A DNA stretch of 64,000 nt from Bacillus halotolerans (lineage in GTDB: Bacteria; Bacillota; Bacilli; Bacillales; Bacillaceae), in the NCBI RefSeq assembly GCF_001517105.1, contig NZ_LPVF01000010.1, positions 1-64,000 on the forward strand, read 5' to 3'. Positions 49,301 to 62,513 of this stretch are shown here, one piece after another. Position 1 is the first letter of the stretch; each line of letters begins with the position of its first letter. The notes below the pieces were generated by a model that was not told the origin of the DNA, searched no databases, and saw nothing but the letters and a program-made list of their open reading frames with translations. The position numbers and the translations under genes were made by a program.

Positions 49301-52300
49301 CATTTTACTTGAGGATTTTGCAAGCGGTTATGAGCAGGCAGAGCACGGGCAAACAATCCAGCTCCCGCAAAAAACAGATTCATTTCCATTCTGGGCGGAT
49401 CAATTGTCCAAGTATGCAGCGGAAACCGACATAGAACAGGAGATCGCTTATTGGGCTGACCTTACAAGCATAAAGCCGCAGTCATTGCCAAAGGACAACA
49501 TAAGCGAAGGTTCGTTATTAAGAGACAGCGAAGAAGTAAAGATTCAATGGACAAAAGAGGAAACAGAGCAATTATTAAAACATGCGAATCGCGCCTATAA
49601 CACGGAAATCAATGATCTGCTGCTGACTTCATTAGGACTCGCCGTTCACAGGTGGACTGGCATAGAAGACATTGTCGTGAATGTGGAAGGCCACGGGAGA
49701 GAGCCAATTATTCCGGATGCGGATATCTCCCGCACGATTGGATGGTTTACAAGCCAATACCCTGTCGTACTGAAGATGGAAGCCGGCAAAGACCTGTCGC
49801 AGCGAATTAAGAGCGTGAAAGAAGGGCTGCGCCGTATCCCTGATAAAGGGATGAATTACAGCATCGTCAAATATGTATCCGGGCGCCCGGAAGCCGTAAG
49901 CCTGCAGCTGAATCCGGAAATATCGTTTAATTACTTGGGACAATTTGACCAAGATCTGAAGCATCAAGCTTTCCGCATATCACCTTTTTCCACAGGGTTA
50001 TCGATGAATGAAAACCAAGAGAGAACAGCCGTGCTAGATTTGAATGGCATGATTGCAGAAGGGAAATTATCGCTGACGCTGAGCTACAGCAACAAACAAT
50101 ACGAAAGATCGACTATGGCGAAATTTGCACGGAGTTTGAAAGAAAGTCTGCAGGAAGTCATTGCGCATTGCATAAGCCGGCAGCAGACTACCCTGACGCC
50201 AAGTGACATCCTGTTAAAGGATATCACAATAGACGAACTGGAACAGCTTTTGGAGCAGACGAGTGAATTGGGCGAAACGGAAAACATTTATCCATTAACA
50301 CCGATGCAGAAAGGTATGCTGTTTCACAGCTTGTTTGACCCGAGTTCTGGTGCTTATTTTCAGCAAACGATGTTTGATCTGCATGGAGACCTGAATATTG
50401 CTTCATTTTCGAAAAGCTTGGATGGCTTATCGAAAAAATATGATATTTTCCGCACGAATTTTTACAGAGGCTGGAAGGATCAGCCTCTGCAAATCATATT
50501 CAAAACGAAAAAAATCGGTTTTGAATTCATTGACTTACGCGAAATGAAGGAATCACATAAAGAAGAGATGATTCAGGAATATGCCAGAAGAGATAAGTTA
50601 CAGGGGTTTGACTTAGAAAGAGGCGCGTTAATGCGGTTACTCATTCTTCGTGCGGATGACGCGACATACCGTTTTATATGGAGTTTTCACCATATTTTGA
50701 TGGACGGCTGGTGCCTGCCGCTGATTACAAAAGAAATATTCGAGCATTACTTTGCCTTGCTTCAGCAAAAGCAGCCTGAACAATCGTCGATTACTCCGTA
50801 CAGTCAATACATTGAATGGCTCGGCCGGCAAGATGCAGAAGAGGCCATGCGTTATTGGGATCAGTATTTGGAGGGATATGAAGAGCAAACCATCCTCCCT
50901 AAGGATCACCATGCGGCGGAAGATGAGCGATACATTCCGGAGAAAGTGACATGTGAAATAAGCACCGACCTCACTTTGAAAATGAAGCAGACGGCCGGCA
51001 AACACCATGTCACGCTGAACACGCTGCTGCAGACGGCATGGGCGGTTTTGCTGCAGAAATATAACCGAAGCCGAGATGTTGTTTTTGGAAGTGTTGTATC
51101 CGGAAGACCGGCTGGAATTCCAAACGTGGAAACCATGATTGGCTTATTCATTAACACCATTCCCGTCCGGATCCGATGTGAAGCCGGGACAACGTTTACC
51201 GAACTTATGAAAGAAGCGCAGGAAAAAGCAGTAGCGTCTCAAAAATTTGAGACGTACCCGCTATACGATATTCAAGCACGTACAACGCAAAAGCAAGATT
51301 TAATTACACATTTAATGATATTCGAAAATTATCCTGTTGATCAGTATATGGAAAGCATAGGCCGGCAAAACGGATCATCCATCACAATTTCCAACGTGCA
51401 AATGGAAGAACAGACCAACTATGATTTTCATTTGACCGTTGTACCGGGCGAAGCGATGAACATCTATTTTGAATACAATGCCAGTGTGTATGATCGCTCA
51501 AGTATAGAGCGGATTCGGGAACATTTCATGCAAATCTTGCATCAAGTCATGACAGATGCGGATATCCAAGTGGAGCAAGTGGAATTGTTAACGGAAAACG
51601 AAAAAAGAACCCTTCTTCATACTCTTAACGACACGGCTGCACCATTTCCGCAGACGCCGGTTTATCAATTATTTGAAAAACAATCGCAGCGTACGCCCGA
51701 TCAAGCGGCCGTCATCGATAAGGACAGGGAGCTCACGTACGGAGAGCTCAATAAGCGGGCAAACCAACTGGCGCGAACGTTAAGAGCGAAGGGCGTGCAG
51801 GCGGATCATCCTGTGGCTGTCATCAGCAGAAACAGTATCGAATCAGTAGTCGGGATCCTTGCCGTTTTAAAATCAGGTGGAGCCTACGTCCCTATAGATC
51901 CGGAATATCCGCAAGACCGCATCCGGTATATGCTGGATGACTCTCAAGCCGGAATCGTTTTGATGCAGCGAGATGTCAGGGAACAGCTTGCCTATGAAGG
52001 CGTCACGGTTTTACTGGATGATGAAAGCTCGTATCACCAAAATGACTCTGACCTTGCACCGATAAGTGATGCTAGCCATTTGGCATATGTCATTTATACG
52101 TCAGGTTCCACAGGCCGGCCAAAAGGCGTATTAATCGAGCACCGAGGTTTGACCAATTATATTTGGTGGGCGAAAGAGGTTTATGTAAAAGGCGAGAAAA
52201 CCAACTTCTCGTTGTATTCGTCAATCTCTTTTGATCTAACGGTGACTTCTATTTTCACACCGCTTGTCACAGGCAATACGATCATCGTCTATGACGGAGA

Positions 52301-55300
52301 GGACAAAACAGCACTGCTTGCATCGATTGTGCAGGACCCGAGGGTGGATATCATTAAATTGACGCCGGCCCATTTACAGGTTTTGAAAGAAATGAATATC
52401 GCCCATAAAACGGCTGTCCGAAGAATGATTGTGGGCGGGGAGAATCTAAGCACCCGGTTAGCCCAAAGTATTCATAAACAGTTTGAAGGCCGAATTGAAA
52501 TATGCAATGAGTACGGACCGACGGAAACCGTTGTCGGCTGCATGATTTACCGTTACGATGCCGTGAAGGACAGGCGGGAATCGGTACCGATTGGAACGGC
52601 TGCAGCAAACATGAGCATTTATGTGCTGGATGAGAATATGAAACCCGCGCCGGTCGGTGTTCCAGGAGAAATCTATATCAGCGGTGCCGGTGTGGCAAGA
52701 GGATATTTGAACCGGCCGGAATTGACGGCAGAGAAATTTGTCGATGACCCGTTTGAACCCGGAGCCAAGATGTATAAGACCGGAGATTTGGCGAAGTGGC
52801 TGGCTGACGGAAACATTGAATATGCGGGCAGAATGGATGAACAAGTGAAAATCAGAGGCTACCGTATCGAATTAGGCGAGATCGAGGCGGCACTGCATCA
52901 AGAAGAAGCGATTAAGGAAGCTGTTGTTACAGCTAGAGAAGATATCCACGGGTTTAAACAATTGTGTGCATATTACGTGAGCGGCGGGCAAATAACGGTT
53001 TCCCGGCTCCGGAAACAATTGTCTCATACTCTGGCAAGTTATATGGTTCCGGCCTATTTTATCGAGCTGGATGAAATGCCTTTAACCTCCAACGGAAAAA
53101 TAAACAGAAAAGGGCTGCCGGCTCCGGATTTCGGGCTGCAGGACAGAGCAGAGTATAAGGCTCCCCGAACAAAAGTGGAAGAAATATTAGTTTCCGCCTG
53201 GGAAGCTGTATTAGGTGCGGAGAACGTCAGTATTCTGGATAATTTCTTTGACCTTGGCGGAGATTCTATTAAATCAATCCAAGTGTCATCAAGATTAAAA
53301 CAGAGCGGATACAAAATGGAAATCAAAGACTTGTTTCAATATGCAACGATTGCCGATTTGAGTCCGCATATCAAGCAGAATCTGCGTATAGCCGATCAGG
53401 GTGAAGTCAAAGGAAAAGTCAGCCTGACTCCTATTCAGCATTGGTTCTTTGATCACATAACAATAGAACCGCATTATTATAATCAAGCCGTCATGCTGTA
53501 TGCACCGGAAGGTTTTCGGGAAACGCCGCTTCGTCAAACCCTGCAAAAGCTTGCAGAACATCATGATGCGCTCCGCATGACGTTCCAGCAGACGGAAAAG
53601 GGGTACGAGGCACAGATTGCAGAGATTGCTCAAAGCGGGCTGTACCACCTTGAAGTCCTGAATCTGAAAGCAGAATCCGACCCGGGGCAGACAATTGAAG
53701 CCAAGGCTAATGAGATACAAGGCTGTATGCGTTTATGTGACGGGCCGTTAATGAAGGCCGGATTGTTTCAATGTGCAGATGGAGATCACTTGCTGATTGC
53801 CATCCATCATTTGATTGTAGACGGGGTTTCATGGCGCATTTTATTGGATGATATGGCTAATGGCTACAAACAAGCTGAGAACGGGCAAGTGATTCAACTG
53901 CCGCAAAAAACAGACTCTTTCCAATTATGGGCCAAGAGGCTTTCAGAATATGCGCAAAGTGAAACCATAAAACAAGAACAGGAATATTGGACAGAGATCG
54001 AACAAACCGATGTGAAACCGCTGCCTAAGGATTTTCATGAAACACATACGACCTCAAAGGACAGTCAAACAGAAACCGTGGAATGGACTATAGAAGAAAC
54101 GGAGCTGTTATTAAAACAAGCGAATCGCGCTTATAACACTCAAATAAACGATTTGCTTTTAACTTCTCTGGGTCTTTCCATATCGCATTGGTCAGGACTT
54201 GAACAGATTCCGATACATTTAGAGGGACACGGAAGAGAACAGACGATTCAAGATATGGATATCTCCCGTACGGTTGGATGGTTCACAAGTCTGTATCCGG
54301 TTGTGCTTCACGCGCAGCCAGGCAAAGAAATCTCTGATTATATCAAGATGACCAAAGAAGGACTGCGCCAAATTCCGCATAAAGGGATCGGATATGGAAT
54401 AGCAAGATACTTAAGCGGGTCAATGCCATCAAAACTGAATCCGGAGATTAGTTTTAACTACCTGGGGCAGTTTGACCAAGATTTGCAGCAGCATGCGATT
54501 CAATTATCCTCCTACTCCTGCGGTTCAGACTCAAGCGGGAATCAAGCCAGACCGTATGTATTGAATATAAACGGAATGATAACAGAGGGCCGGATGAGGA
54601 TTGCGATCAGTTATAGCAGCAAACAGTACGCAAGAGAAACGATCAAGCGGCTATCGGAAACGATTCAAAGCTGCCTGCGGACAATCATTACGCATTGCGT
54701 TCATAAAGAACAATCGGAACTGACACCAAGCGATATTTTGTTAAAAGGCATGACCATTGATGAATTGGACCAGCTCCTCATTCAACTGCCGTATTCAGGT
54801 GAGATCGAAAACGTGTATCCGCTCACTCCGATGCAGAAAGGAATGCTCTTCCACAGCTTGCTGGATGAGGCCACAAGATCTTATTTTGAACAAGCATCAT
54901 TCGATTTGCAGGGAGAGTTAAAGATTGATTGGTTTAAAGCAAGCTTGGAACGATTATTTGAAAAATACGCCGTGCTCAGAACCCGTTTTTACAGCGGCTG
55001 GAACGATACTCCTTTACAAATTGTCTATAAAACGCAAAAACCGCAAATTCATTTTGCAGATTTGCGTGACATAGAGGAGCATCTGCGTGAGGATGCAATC
55101 GCAGCCTATGAAAGAGAAGACAAGGCAAAAGGATTTGACTTAGCTCGGGATTCGCTGATGCGCATAGCGATTATCCGTATGGAAGACAGCAAATATCATT
55201 TGATTTGGAGCTTCCATCATATTGTTATGGACGGCTGGTGCCTGTCTCTTATCACGAAGGAAGTGTTTGAGCATTATAGCGCCTTGCAAGAAGGCAGGGA

Positions 55301-58300
55301 AACAGAACCACCATCTGCAGCTCCTTACAGCGACTATATCGAGTGGCTTGACCTCCAAGATCAGGGAGCGGCCAAACGGTACTGGAGCGAGTATCTTGAA
55401 GGGTATAAAGGTGAAACCAGGCTTCTTCATAAACGACCTCAGCATGAACAAAAAGCATATGCTTATGCCAATGTGATCTGCGAATTAGACCAAGAACAGA
55501 CAAAACGGTTGCAGCAGATCGCAAATCAGCATCAAGTGACATTAAATTCGTTGATCCAAACATTGTGGGGGGTTTTATTACAGAAATACAGCGGGTCCGG
55601 GGACGTTGTATTTGGCAGTGTCGTGTCGGGAAGGCCTGCGGAAATTCCTGGTGTAGAACAGATGATCGGCCTGTTCATCAATACCATTCCGGTTCGCATC
55701 CGCTGTGATGAGGACAGCTCTTTTGCTGATACGATGCAAATGGTTCAACAAAACGCACTGGCTTCCCAAGCATACGATACCTATCCTTTATACGAAATTC
55801 AGGCCCAGACGGAACTGAAGCAAAACCTGATTGACCATATCATGATCTTTGAAAACTATCCGATAGGGCAGCAGGTTGAAGAGGCAAGCCGTTATGATAC
55901 GGAACTGAACGTCATGAATTTTCATATGCAGGAACACTCCCATTATGATTTGAATGTGGTTGTCATTCCTGGCAGACAGCTGGCCGTTCATTTCGGTTTT
56001 AATGAAAATGAATATGAAAAATCACAAGTGGAGCAGATCTGCGGACATTTTGAACAGCTCATGCAGCAAGTATTGAAGCAGCCATCTGTCAAATTAGACG
56101 AATTGGAGCTTTTGACTCAACGAGAAAAAGAAGACCTGCTCAGCCATTTTCAGTCTGTCGGCAAGAAATATCAGCGCGAACAAACGATTCATGAGTGGTT
56201 CGAGGAACAAGCGCATCGTACGCCGGCCCATACGGCGGTTGTATTCGAGGGTAACCAATTAAGCTACGGGGAACTGAATCGGCGGGCCAATCAGCTTGCG
56301 CGAACCTTGCAGGCAAAGGGAGTACAGTCCGATCAGCTTGTCGGCATTATGACTGAACGATCGCTGGAGATGATTGTAGGCATCTTGGGAGTTTTAAAAG
56401 CGGGCGGTGCATATTTGCCGATAGATCCTGATTCTCCGCCTGAACGCATTCGCTATATTTTTAGTGATTCAGGCATCAGTGTATTGCTTTATCGCGGAAA
56501 GCTGCAGGATAATATCTGCTTCTCGGGAACATGTATCGATCTCATGGAGGAACATGCCTATCACGAAAAAGACAGCGGCCTTGCGCTCTCTTATCAGTCG
56601 AGTCAACTGGCCTATGCCATTTATACTTCCGGCACGACAGGCAAGCCTAAAGGCACGTTAATTGAACATCGCCAGGTCATTCACTTGATTGAAGGACTGA
56701 GCAGCCAAGTTTACTCTGCCTATGATGCGGAGCTGAATGTTGCCATGCTTGCGCCATATTATTTTGATGCTTCTGTTCAGCAGATGTATGCTTCCTTGCT
56801 GTTAGGTCATACCTTGTTTATTGTTCCCAAGGATGTCGTGTCAGACGGCGCAGCATTATGCCGTTACTATCGGCAGCATTGCATTGATATAACTGACGGA
56901 ACACCTGCTCACTTAAAACTTTTAATAGCTGCAGGTGATTTGCAGGGAGTCCCGCTTCAGCATCTGTTAATCGGAGGAGAGGCGCTTTCCAAAACGACGG
57001 TAAATAAGTTCGTGCAAGTATTCGGCAATCCTGGGGATGCGCCTGCGATCTCCAATGTATATGGGCCTACAGAAACTTGCGTAGACGCGTCCCTGTTCAA
57101 CATAGAATTTTCTGCCGAGGCTTGGGCACGCAGTCAAATTCATGTTCCGATAGGCAAGCCGTTAGGCAGCAACCGCATGTACATTTTGGATTCGAAAAAA
57201 CGGCTGCAGCCGGCTGGCGTTCAAGGCGAGCTGTATATTGCAGGGGACGGTGTCGGAAGGGGTTACTTGAACCTGCCGGAACTAACGGATGAAAAATTTT
57301 CTGCCGATCCGTTTGTCTCGACGGACCGAATGTATAGAACAAGTGATCTGGCCCGCCTTATGCCGGATGGAAATATTGAATTTATCGGCCGGATTGATCA
57401 TCAGGTGAAAATTCACGGTTTTCGGATCGAACTCGGTGAAATCGAATCGGTAATGTTGAACATCCCCGATATTCAAGAAGCCGCCGCAATTGCCCTTAAA
57501 GATGCGGATGGAGATTATTTCCTATGCGGATACTATACTGCGGATAATCCAATACAGATCAGTGAACTTCGCGAAAGTATGGCACGGCATTTACCGGGAT
57601 ATATGATACCGGCTCATTTTGTGCAGCTGGATAAGATGCCGCTGACGCCAAACGGGAAGTTGAACCGTCAGTTATTACCGGCTCCGGTCAAAAATCGGGA
57701 TAAAGGCATAGAATACGTGCTGTCGCAGACTCCTGCAGAAATCCAGCTGACGGCAATTTGGCAGGATGTTCTCGGGTTAGAGCAGGTCGGGATTCGAGAT
57801 CACTTTTTTGATATCGGCGGCCACTCCCTGCGGGCAACCGCGCTTATTGCAAAAATACAAAAACAAATGCATGTCCAAATTCCTTTGCGGGACGTATTCC
57901 GTTTCCCAACCATTGAACAGCTCGCGCGGGAAATCACGACGATGGAGCAAACCGGGTATGCCGGGATTCCTGCAATTGAGAAAAGACCATATTATCCTGT
58001 ATCTTCGGCGCAAAAACGATTGTACATTCTCAATCATCTGGAAGGCGGAGAACTCAGTTACAACATGCTGGGTCTGATGGCTGTCGAGGGCAAGCTTGAT
58101 CGTGATAAGCTGCAGCAAGCCTTCCTCACAATGATTCAACGTCATGAATCTTTGCGCACCGGTTTTAAAATGGCCGGCGGAGAACCTGTTCAGTATGTCT
58201 TGGATCACGCAGAGTTTGAAGCAGAGTGGTATCAGGCAGAAGAAAATGATGCAGACCTTTATATCCGCCAATTTATTCGTCCATTTGATCTGGAGAAGCC

Positions 58301-61300
58301 GCCGCTGCTTCGTGTGGGACTGATTGAACTTCAACCTGACCGCGGAATTCTGCTGTTTGATATGCATCACATTATTTCTGACGGAACATCTTTGAGCGTA
58401 TTGATTAAAGAATTTATTCGGATTTATGAAGGAGAGACATTACCGCCCCTGCGCATCCAGTACAAGGACTACGCAGTATGGCAGACCGGACAAGCGCGTT
58501 TAAAACAGATCCAAAACCAAGAAGCCTATTGGTTAGAGCTGTACAGCGGCGACGTTCCTGTCCTTCATATGCCTACCGATTATAAACGGCCGTCGGCACG
58601 GGATTTTGCGGGAGCCACGATGCATTTCACGCTTGATAAGCAAAAAAGCGAAGGGTTAAAGCAGCTCGCATCCCAAACAGAATCCACTTTATATATGGTG
58701 CTCCTTGCGTCTTATACCTTATTGCTTTCAAAATACAGCGGACAGGAAGACATTATTGTCGGCAGCCCAATAGCGGGGAGACCGCATGCGGATTTGGAAC
58801 CCATTATCGGAATGTTTGTAAATACACTGGCGATGAGAAATCACCCTGAAAAAGGGAAGACATTCACTCAGTATCTGGCCGAGGTGAAGGAGAATGCTTT
58901 GAAAGCTTACGAGCATCAAGATTACCCTTTTGAAGCGCTGGTTGATCAACTGGATATTGCCAGAGATTTGAGCCGCAATCCGCTGTTTGACACCATGTTT
59001 GTGCTTCAAAACACGGAGCAGGAACAGTTAGAGATAAATGACGTAACTTTCAAACCATACCCAAGTGAACATACGATGGCTAAATTTGATTTAACCTTAA
59101 CGGCTGTGGAAGAAGAGTCGGGTATTCATTTCACGATGGAATACTTGACGGCTCTGTTTAAACCGGAAACGATCGAACGTATGATGGGACATTTTGTGCA
59201 GCTGATTGATTCGGTTATCAAACAGCCTGAGGCCGAGCTGGCTCATTTGGATATGATGACCCAAGAAGAGAACAGTGAAATCCAGAAACTCTTTAACGAT
59301 ACTGCAACTGCAGAAAAACGTAATCCGGCAGCGATTCATCAACTTTTTGAGCAGCAGGCTGCGCTTAACCCGGATCATGAAGCCGTCATATTTGGAAATC
59401 AAACTCTGACTTATCGTCAGCTGAATGAACGTTCCAATCAGCTGGCGCGCATCCTACAAGATAAGGGTGTTGGCACAGATCAGGTGGTTGCCGTTCTCAC
59501 GGATCGCTCAGCAAATATGATCATCGGCATTTTAGCCATATTAAAGGCGGGCGGAGCATTTCTTCCTATCGATCCGGAACTTCCTGATGAACGGCGGGCT
59601 TTTTTGATAAAAGACAGCGGCGCCAGTGTGCTTTTGACTAGTGCAGGTCACGTAATTCCGCCGCTCTTTAAAGGGGAAGTGCTTCTGCTTGATGATCCGT
59701 TACTATATCAAGGCGGGACAGACAATCTTAATCTTTCCTATTCGGAAAATGATTTAATGTACGTCATTTACACGTCAGGCACAACAGGGAAACCAAAAGG
59801 AGTTCAGCTAGAGCATAAAACGATGACGAATCTGCTCGCTTATGAGCAGGGGCATACGCGGCTGCGCTTTGACAGAGTGCTGCAATTTGCCGCAATGAGC
59901 TTTGATGTCTGCTATCAAGAAATGTTTTCGGCGCTTTCAAGCGGAGGAACACTCTGTATCATCAGCAATGAGGCGAAACGGGAAATACGTCAGCTCAATG
60001 AATTTGTCAAAATGCATAGGATACAAACAGCATTTCTTCCGACCGCTTTCCTTAAGCTCCTTGCCTCGGAGAAACACCATTTCGAACCGTTTGCCGAGTG
60101 CGTGGATCACATCATCGCTGCGGGAGAACAGCTCATCGTAACAAGTATGCTGCGTGACATGCTGGCACGCCACCATGTCACATTGCATAATCATTACGGC
60201 CCATCGGAGACACATGTCGTGACCATGTATACCGTTGATCCGGAAACAGAACAGGAGCTTCAGCCAATCGGCAAACCGATTTCAAATACGGAGATTTTCA
60301 TTTTGAATGAAGCAGGAACGCTTCAGCCTGTCGGAATTGTCGGTGAACTTTGTATTTCAGGGGTCAGCTTAGCACGTGGTTATCATAACAGAGAGCTTTT
60401 GACGCTCGAAACATTTGTTCCGCATCCATATGATCCGAATCAACGGATGTATAAAACCGGTGATCTGGCCCGTTACCTTCCTGACGGGAACATTGAATAT
60501 GCTGGTAGGATGGACCATCAAGTCAAAATTCGCGGTTACCGGATTGAACTCGGTGAGCCGGAAGCCGCTCTTCTAGAGCATGTCCAAGAAGCAGTTGTTC
60601 TGGCCAGAGAAAATGAAGACGGGCAAAGCGATTTGTATGCCTACTTTACAGCGGAGCAATCACTCTCGATCAGTCAGCTAAAAGAAAACCTTGCTGAACA
60701 AATACCGGGATATATGATCCCTTCATACTTCATCCAACTGGAGAAACTGCCGTTAACCTCCAATGGAAAAGTAAATCGAAGAGCGTTACCGATGCCTGAA
60801 GCAGGTTTGCAAACCGGGATCGACTACGTTGCTCCGCGGACGAGTATGGAAAAGCAGCTGATAGGCATCTGGCGTGACATTTTGAAGATAAAAGAAATAG
60901 GAGTGAAAGATAACTTTTTCGATTTGGGCGGCCACTCGTTACGGGGGATGACGCTCATCGCCAAAATTCATCAGCAATTCAGCAAAAACATTTCATTAAG
61001 AGAAGTATTCCAATGTCCGACAGTTGAAGAAATGGCACAGGCTATTGCAAAAGCGAAAGACATCAGGCCAGATTACATTCCGGCTGCCAAAGAAAAAGAT
61101 GTCTATGCTGTATCCTCCGTGCAGAAAATGGTTTACCTGTCGACACAAATTGAAGGAGGCGAACTCAGCTATAATATGCCGGGAGTCCTCACATTAGAGG
61201 GAAAAATCGACATAGATCGCTTACAAACCGCATTTCAAAAACTGATTTATCGTCATGAATCACTACGTACCGGTTTTGAAATGATCCGCGGAGAACCAGT

Positions 61301-62423
61301 GCAGGTGATCAAACCGCAAGTGGAGTTTTCTATGGAAAGGTACAAGGCGGCACCTGACGAGGTTGAAGAACTTTTCCGCGCCTTCGTGCGGCCATTCGAT
61401 CTCAGCCAGGCTCCATTACTTCGGGCCGGACTCATTGAGTTAGAACAAGACAGGCATGTTTTCATGTTTGACATGCACCACATCATTACGGACGGCGCGT
61501 CCATGAATATTTTCGTAGAAGAACTGATTCAATTGTATGACGGCAAAGATTTAGCTCCGCTCCGTATTCAGTACAAAGACTTTACTGAATGGAAACATCA
61601 AAAAGAACAGAGAGAACGAATCAAGAGGCAGGAAGAGTATTGGCTGGGTGTATTTCATGAAGAGCTGCCGTCATTCGAGCTGCCGAAAGATTTTGCGAGA
61701 CCGCCGGTTAGAAGTTTCGATGGGAAGCGGCATAATTTTGTGCTCGATAAGACTGTCATCCAAGGTGTAAAACAGCTGGAAGACTTGACCGGCTCGACCG
61801 CTTATATGATTTTGTTCTCGGCCTATTCCATACTGCTGGCTAAATACAGCGGACAGGATGATATCGTCATCGGCACACCTATTGCGGGAAGAATGCATGA
61901 AGATTTGCAACATCTCATCGGCATGTTTGTCAATACATTAGCCATCCGTACCGCTCCGATGGCGGAAAAGACATTTATGGATTATATAACGGAAACGAAA
62001 GAAACAATGCTGAAGGCTTATGAAAATCAAGAGTATCCTTTTGAAGAACTAGTAGAAAAACTGGGTGTGAAACGGGACTTAAGCCGAAATCCATTGTTCG
62101 ATACGATGTTTGTCCTGCAAAATACGGAACAAACGGATATTGAAGTGGACTCTCTCGCGGTCAAGTCTTATGAACAAACGAATACAACAGCTAAATTTGA
62201 TTTACAGCTGAACTTTGTAATGGACCAAGATGAGATACAAGGCAGCTTTGACTACTGCACGAAGCTATTTAAAAAGAAAACCATTGCTGTAATGGCCAAG
62301 GATTACGTCATGATCCTCTCGGCGATTTTACGAAACCCATCCATTCCTTTAAAAGAAATTCAATTAAGCGAAAAAGTAAACAAAAGGAAACACCTCGCAA
62401 GCACAATCGAATTGGATTTCTAA
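46335..62423 (+). CDS. ituB: ItuB, four-module NRPS (D-Tyr, D-Asn, Gln, Pro)
   Basis: A 5,362-residue synthetase adding residues 2-5. By residue: a half condensation domain (1-240, second lobe only, no HHxxxDG); A-Tyr (250-740; code DALSVGEVV), T (~796), E (850-1300); C (1316-1750, HHILMDGW), A-Asn (1776-2255; DLTKIGEVG), T (~2300), E (2360-2810); C (2826-3260, HHIVMDGW), A-Gln (3285-3775; DAQDLGVVD), T (~3820); C (3882-4310, HHIISDG), A-Pro (4333-4820; DVQFIAHVV), T (~4865); C (4917-5350, HHIITDG). The two C domains after epimerases have [10 protein letters not shown], the D-to-L form. Gln4-Pro5 fits iturin A, not bacillomycin D (Pro4-Glu5). The protein ends with a complete C domain and the tail [19 protein letters not shown] precedes the start. 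Confidence 0.95.
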   Translation: MSVFKTQEMYWDNLFDEDDGLSAFPYFKAADNTSLSRTGYQEKCICRSLSPEVSQRIMTMANHSDMAAYLILLAGIECLLYKYTDRTSLILGIPTISKQKSSQSAVNTIVLLKNRLTSQSTFKTVFEQLKEAVHDSLKNQNLPFRKMVQHLNVQYNDERMPLIHTVVSLNEIHSLQFKEDVATDTLFHFDLENDGIQLKLFYNGNLYDEGYMDQIAAHLDQLLSIILFQPQAAIHTAEVVPETEKQKLLFDFNDTGADYSGSRTVYQLFEEQAQRTPEHAAVKFKNSHLTYRELNEKASRLARTLRNCGVQADTLVAILADRSLEMIVSIIAIWKAGGAYVPLDPEYPKERLQYLLHDANADVLLVQRHFKNSLTFDGPTIDLNDESSYHTDCSLLSPVAEHNHLAYVIYTSGTTGLPKGVMVEHGGIVNSLQWKKAFFKHSAKDRVLVLYPYVFDAFILNFFSPLISGATLHLLPNEENKDLFAIQNTMKQERITHFSTSPRLLKTMIEQMNAEDFIHVQHVVVGGEQLEIDTVEKLYSLQPHIQINNEYGPTENSVVSTFHPVQSADEQITIGKPVANHQAYILGAHLQIQPIGVPGELYVGGAGVARGYLNQPVLTEEKFVQHVHLPGQKMYKTGDLARWLPDGRIEYLGRIDHQVKIRGYRIEIGEVEAAIFNLEKVREAAVVAREDEDGAKQLYAYYVGEPSLTAAQFRDDLSRKLPDYMIPSYFIHLEHIPLTSNGKIDLKALPAAEEKTRMDNEYIAPRNPTEELLASIWQEVLGAERIGILDNFFDFGGDSIKSIQVSSRLYQAGYKVDMKHLFKYPAIADLSQFVAPVGRKADQEEVNGRTNLTPIQHWFFEQKMPNAHHYNQAVMLYSAEGFKEEPLRRTMERVASHHDALRMIFEETPNGYAPRITGTDESELYHLDVMNYKGETDPAQAIADKANEIQSSMVLDQGPLMKLGLFQCPDGDHLLIAIHHLVIDGVSWRILLEDFASGYEQAEHGQTIQLPQKTDSFPFWADQLSKYAAETDIEQEIAYWADLTSIKPQSLPKDNISEGSLLRDSEEVKIQWTKEETEQLLKHANRAYNTEINDLLLTSLGLAVHRWTGIEDIVVNVEGHGREPIIPDADISRTIGWFTSQYPVVLKMEAGKDLSQRIKSVKEGLRRIPDKGMNYSIVKYVSGRPEAVSLQLNPEISFNYLGQFDQDLKHQAFRISPFSTGLSMNENQERTAVLDLNGMIAEGKLSLTLSYSNKQYERSTMAKFARSLKESLQEVIAHCISRQQTTLTPSDILLKDITIDELEQLLEQTSELGETENIYPLTPMQKGMLFHSLFDPSSGAYFQQTMFDLHGDLNIASFSKSLDGLSKKYDIFRTNFYRGWKDQPLQIIFKTKKIGFEFIDLREMKESHKEEMIQEYARRDKLQGFDLERGALMRLLILRADDATYRFIWSFHHILMDGWCLPLITKEIFEHYFALLQQKQPEQSSITPYSQYIEWLGRQDAEEAMRYWDQYLEGYEEQTILPKDHHAAEDERYIPEKVTCEISTDLTLKMKQTAGKHHVTLNTLLQTAWAVLLQKYNRSRDVVFGSVVSGRPAGIPNVETMIGLFINTIPVRIRCEAGTTFTELMKEAQEKAVASQKFETYPLYDIQARTTQKQDLITHLMIFENYPVDQYMESIGRQNGSSITISNVQMEEQTNYDFHLTVVPGEAMNIYFEYNASVYDRSSIERIREHFMQILHQVMTDADIQVEQVELLTENEKRTLLHTLNDTAAPFPQTPVYQLFEKQSQRTPDQAAVIDKDRELTYGELNKRANQLARTLRAKGVQADHPVAVISRNSIESVVGILAVLKSGGAYVPIDPEYPQDRIRYMLDDSQAGIVLMQRDVREQLAYEGVTVLLDDESSYHQNDSDLAPISDASHLAYVIYTSGSTGRPKGVLIEHRGLTNYIWWAKEVYVKGEKTNFSLYSSISFDLTVTSIFTPLVTGNTIIVYDGEDKTALLASIVQDPRVDIIKLTPAHLQVLKEMNIAHKTAVRRMIVGGENLSTRLAQSIHKQFEGRIEICNEYGPTETVVGCMIYRYDAVKDRRESVPIGTAAANMSIYVLDENMKPAPVGVPGEIYISGAGVARGYLNRPELTAEKFVDDPFEPGAKMYKTGDLAKWLADGNIEYAGRMDEQVKIRGYRIELGEIEAALHQEEAIKEAVVTAREDIHGFKQLCAYYVSGGQITVSRLRKQLSHTLASYMVPAYFIELDEMPLTSNGKINRKGLPAPDFGLQDRAEYKAPRTKVEEILVSAWEAVLGAENVSILDNFFDLGGDSIKSIQVSSRLKQSGYKMEIKDLFQYATIADLSPHIKQNLRIADQGEVKGKVSLTPIQHWFFDHITIEPHYYNQAVMLYAPEGFRETPLRQTLQKLAEHHDALRMTFQQTEKGYEAQIAEIAQSGLYHLEVLNLKAESDPGQTIEAKANEIQGCMRLCDGPLMKAGLFQCADGDHLLIAIHHLIVDGVSWRILLDDMANGYKQAENGQVIQLPQKTDSFQLWAKRLSEYAQSETIKQEQEYWTEIEQTDVKPLPKDFHETHTTSKDSQTETVEWTIEETELLLKQANRAYNTQINDLLLTSLGLSISHWSGLEQIPIHLEGHGREQTIQDMDISRTVGWFTSLYPVVLHAQPGKEISDYIKMTKEGLRQIPHKGIGYGIARYLSGSMPSKLNPEISFNYLGQFDQDLQQHAIQLSSYSCGSDSSGNQARPYVLNINGMITEGRMRIAISYSSKQYARETIKRLSETIQSCLRTIITHCVHKEQSELTPSDILLKGMTIDELDQLLIQLPYSGEIENVYPLTPMQKGMLFHSLLDEATRSYFEQASFDLQGELKIDWFKASLERLFEKYAVLRTRFYSGWNDTPLQIVYKTQKPQIHFADLRDIEEHLREDAIAAYEREDKAKGFDLARDSLMRIAIIRMEDSKYHLIWSFHHIVMDGWCLSLITKEVFEHYSALQEGRETEPPSAAPYSDYIEWLDLQDQGAAKRYWSEYLEGYKGETRLLHKRPQHEQKAYAYANVICELDQEQTKRLQQIANQHQVTLNSLIQTLWGVLLQKYSGSGDVVFGSVVSGRPAEIPGVEQMIGLFINTIPVRIRCDEDSSFADTMQMVQQNALASQAYDTYPLYEIQAQTELKQNLIDHIMIFENYPIGQQVEEASRYDTELNVMNFHMQEHSHYDLNVVVIPGRQLAVHFGFNENEYEKSQVEQICGHFEQLMQQVLKQPSVKLDELELLTQREKEDLLSHFQSVGKKYQREQTIHEWFEEQAHRTPAHTAVVFEGNQLSYGELNRRANQLARTLQAKGVQSDQLVGIMTERSLEMIVGILGVLKAGGAYLPIDPDSPPERIRYIFSDSGISVLLYRGKLQDNICFSGTCIDLMEEHAYHEKDSGLALSYQSSQLAYAIYTSGTTGKPKGTLIEHRQVIHLIEGLSSQVYSAYDAELNVAMLAPYYFDASVQQMYASLLLGHTLFIVPKDVVSDGAALCRYYRQHCIDITDGTPAHLKLLIAAGDLQGVPLQHLLIGGEALSKTTVNKFVQVFGNPGDAPAISNVYGPTETCVDASLFNIEFSAEAWARSQIHVPIGKPLGSNRMYILDSKKRLQPAGVQGELYIAGDGVGRGYLNLPELTDEKFSADPFVSTDRMYRTSDLARLMPDGNIEFIGRIDHQVKIHGFRIELGEIESVMLNIPDIQEAAAIALKDADGDYFLCGYYTADNPIQISELRESMARHLPGYMIPAHFVQLDKMPLTPNGKLNRQLLPAPVKNRDKGIEYVLSQTPAEIQLTAIWQDVLGLEQVGIRDHFFDIGGHSLRATALIAKIQKQMHVQIPLRDVFRFPTIEQLAREITTMEQTGYAGIPAIEKRPYYPVSSAQKRLYILNHLEGGELSYNMLGLMAVEGKLDRDKLQQAFLTMIQRHESLRTGFKMAGGEPVQYVLDHAEFEAEWYQAEENDADLYIRQFIRPFDLEKPPLLRVGLIELQPDRGILLFDMHHIISDGTSLSVLIKEFIRIYEGETLPPLRIQYKDYAVWQTGQARLKQIQNQEAYWLELYSGDVPVLHMPTDYKRPSARDFAGATMHFTLDKQKSEGLKQLASQTESTLYMVLLASYTLLLSKYSGQEDIIVGSPIAGRPHADLEPIIGMFVNTLAMRNHPEKGKTFTQYLAEVKENALKAYEHQDYPFEALVDQLDIARDLSRNPLFDTMFVLQNTEQEQLEINDVTFKPYPSEHTMAKFDLTLTAVEEESGIHFTMEYLTALFKPETIERMMGHFVQLIDSVIKQPEAELAHLDMMTQEENSEIQKLFNDTATAEKRNPAAIHQLFEQQAALNPDHEAVIFGNQTLTYRQLNERSNQLARILQDKGVGTDQVVAVLTDRSANMIIGILAILKAGGAFLPIDPELPDERRAFLIKDSGASVLLTSAGHVIPPLFKGEVLLLDDPLLYQGGTDNLNLSYSENDLMYVIYTSGTTGKPKGVQLEHKTMTNLLAYEQGHTRLRFDRVLQFAAMSFDVCYQEMFSALSSGGTLCIISNEAKREIRQLNEFVKMHRIQTAFLPTAFLKLLASEKHHFEPFAECVDHIIAAGEQLIVTSMLRDMLARHHVTLHNHYGPSETHVVTMYTVDPETEQELQPIGKPISNTEIFILNEAGTLQPVGIVGELCISGVSLARGYHNRELLTLETFVPHPYDPNQRMYKTGDLARYLPDGNIEYAGRMDHQVKIRGYRIELGEPEAALLEHVQEAVVLARENEDGQSDLYAYFTAEQSLSISQLKENLAEQIPGYMIPSYFIQLEKLPLTSNGKVNRRALPMPEAGLQTGIDYVAPRTSMEKQLIGIWRDILKIKEIGVKDNFFDLGGHSLRGMTLIAKIHQQFSKNISLREVFQCPTVEEMAQAIAKAKDIRPDYIPAAKEKDVYAVSSVQKMVYLSTQIEGGELSYNMPGVLTLEGKIDIDRLQTAFQKLIYRHESLRTGFEMIRGEPVQVIKPQVEFSMERYKAAPDEVEELFRAFVRPFDLSQAPLLRAGLIELEQDRHVFMFDMHHIITDGASMNIFVEELIQLYDGKDLAPLRIQYKDFTEWKHQKEQRERIKRQEEYWLGVFHEELPSFELPKDFARPPVRSFDGKRHNFVLDKTVIQGVKQLEDLTGSTAYMILFSAYSILLAKYSGQDDIVIGTPIAGRMHEDLQHLIGMFVNTLAIRTAPMAEKTFMDYITETKETMLKAYENQEYPFEELVEKLGVKRDLSRNPLFDTMFVLQNTEQTDIEVDSLAVKSYEQTNTTAKFDLQLNFVMDQDEIQGSFDYCTKLFKKKTIAVMAKDYVMILSAILRNPSIPLKEIQLSEKVNKRKHLASTIELDF
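52154..52303 (+). repeat. Asn-adenylation repeat, copy 2 (ItuB module 2)
   Basis: This is the partner of 43691-43840 and 63779-63928. About the first 30 bases are identical to copy 1. Confidence 0.75.
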
Positions 62424-62513
62424 TCATGGCCGGCAGCGGCTGTCCCGGCACAAATGCCGCGGATGCCGCCAGCCGCCTTCAAAACAGGAATGAAACCAAC
62501 TGGAGGGATATGA
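62424..62513 (+). other. GC-rich ituB-ituC spacer with hairpin
   Basis: Ninety bases, much richer in G+C than the genes around it at its 5' end. CGGCA (62446-62450) and TGCCG (62455-62459) form a small hairpin on a CAAA loop, and GCGGC (62436-62440) can pair with GCCGC (62465-62469). There is no T-run, so it is not a terminator. It ends with GGAGGGAT, the ituC ribosome binding site. Confidence 0.6.

Noticed and set aside
57777..58370. Minus-strand open frame of 197 codons inside ituB
   Set aside because: It lies wholly opposite a well-supported NRPS carrier/condensation coding region, has no ribosome binding site and its product is unlike known proteins. The same applies to the other antisense frames under pps, itu and yng genes.
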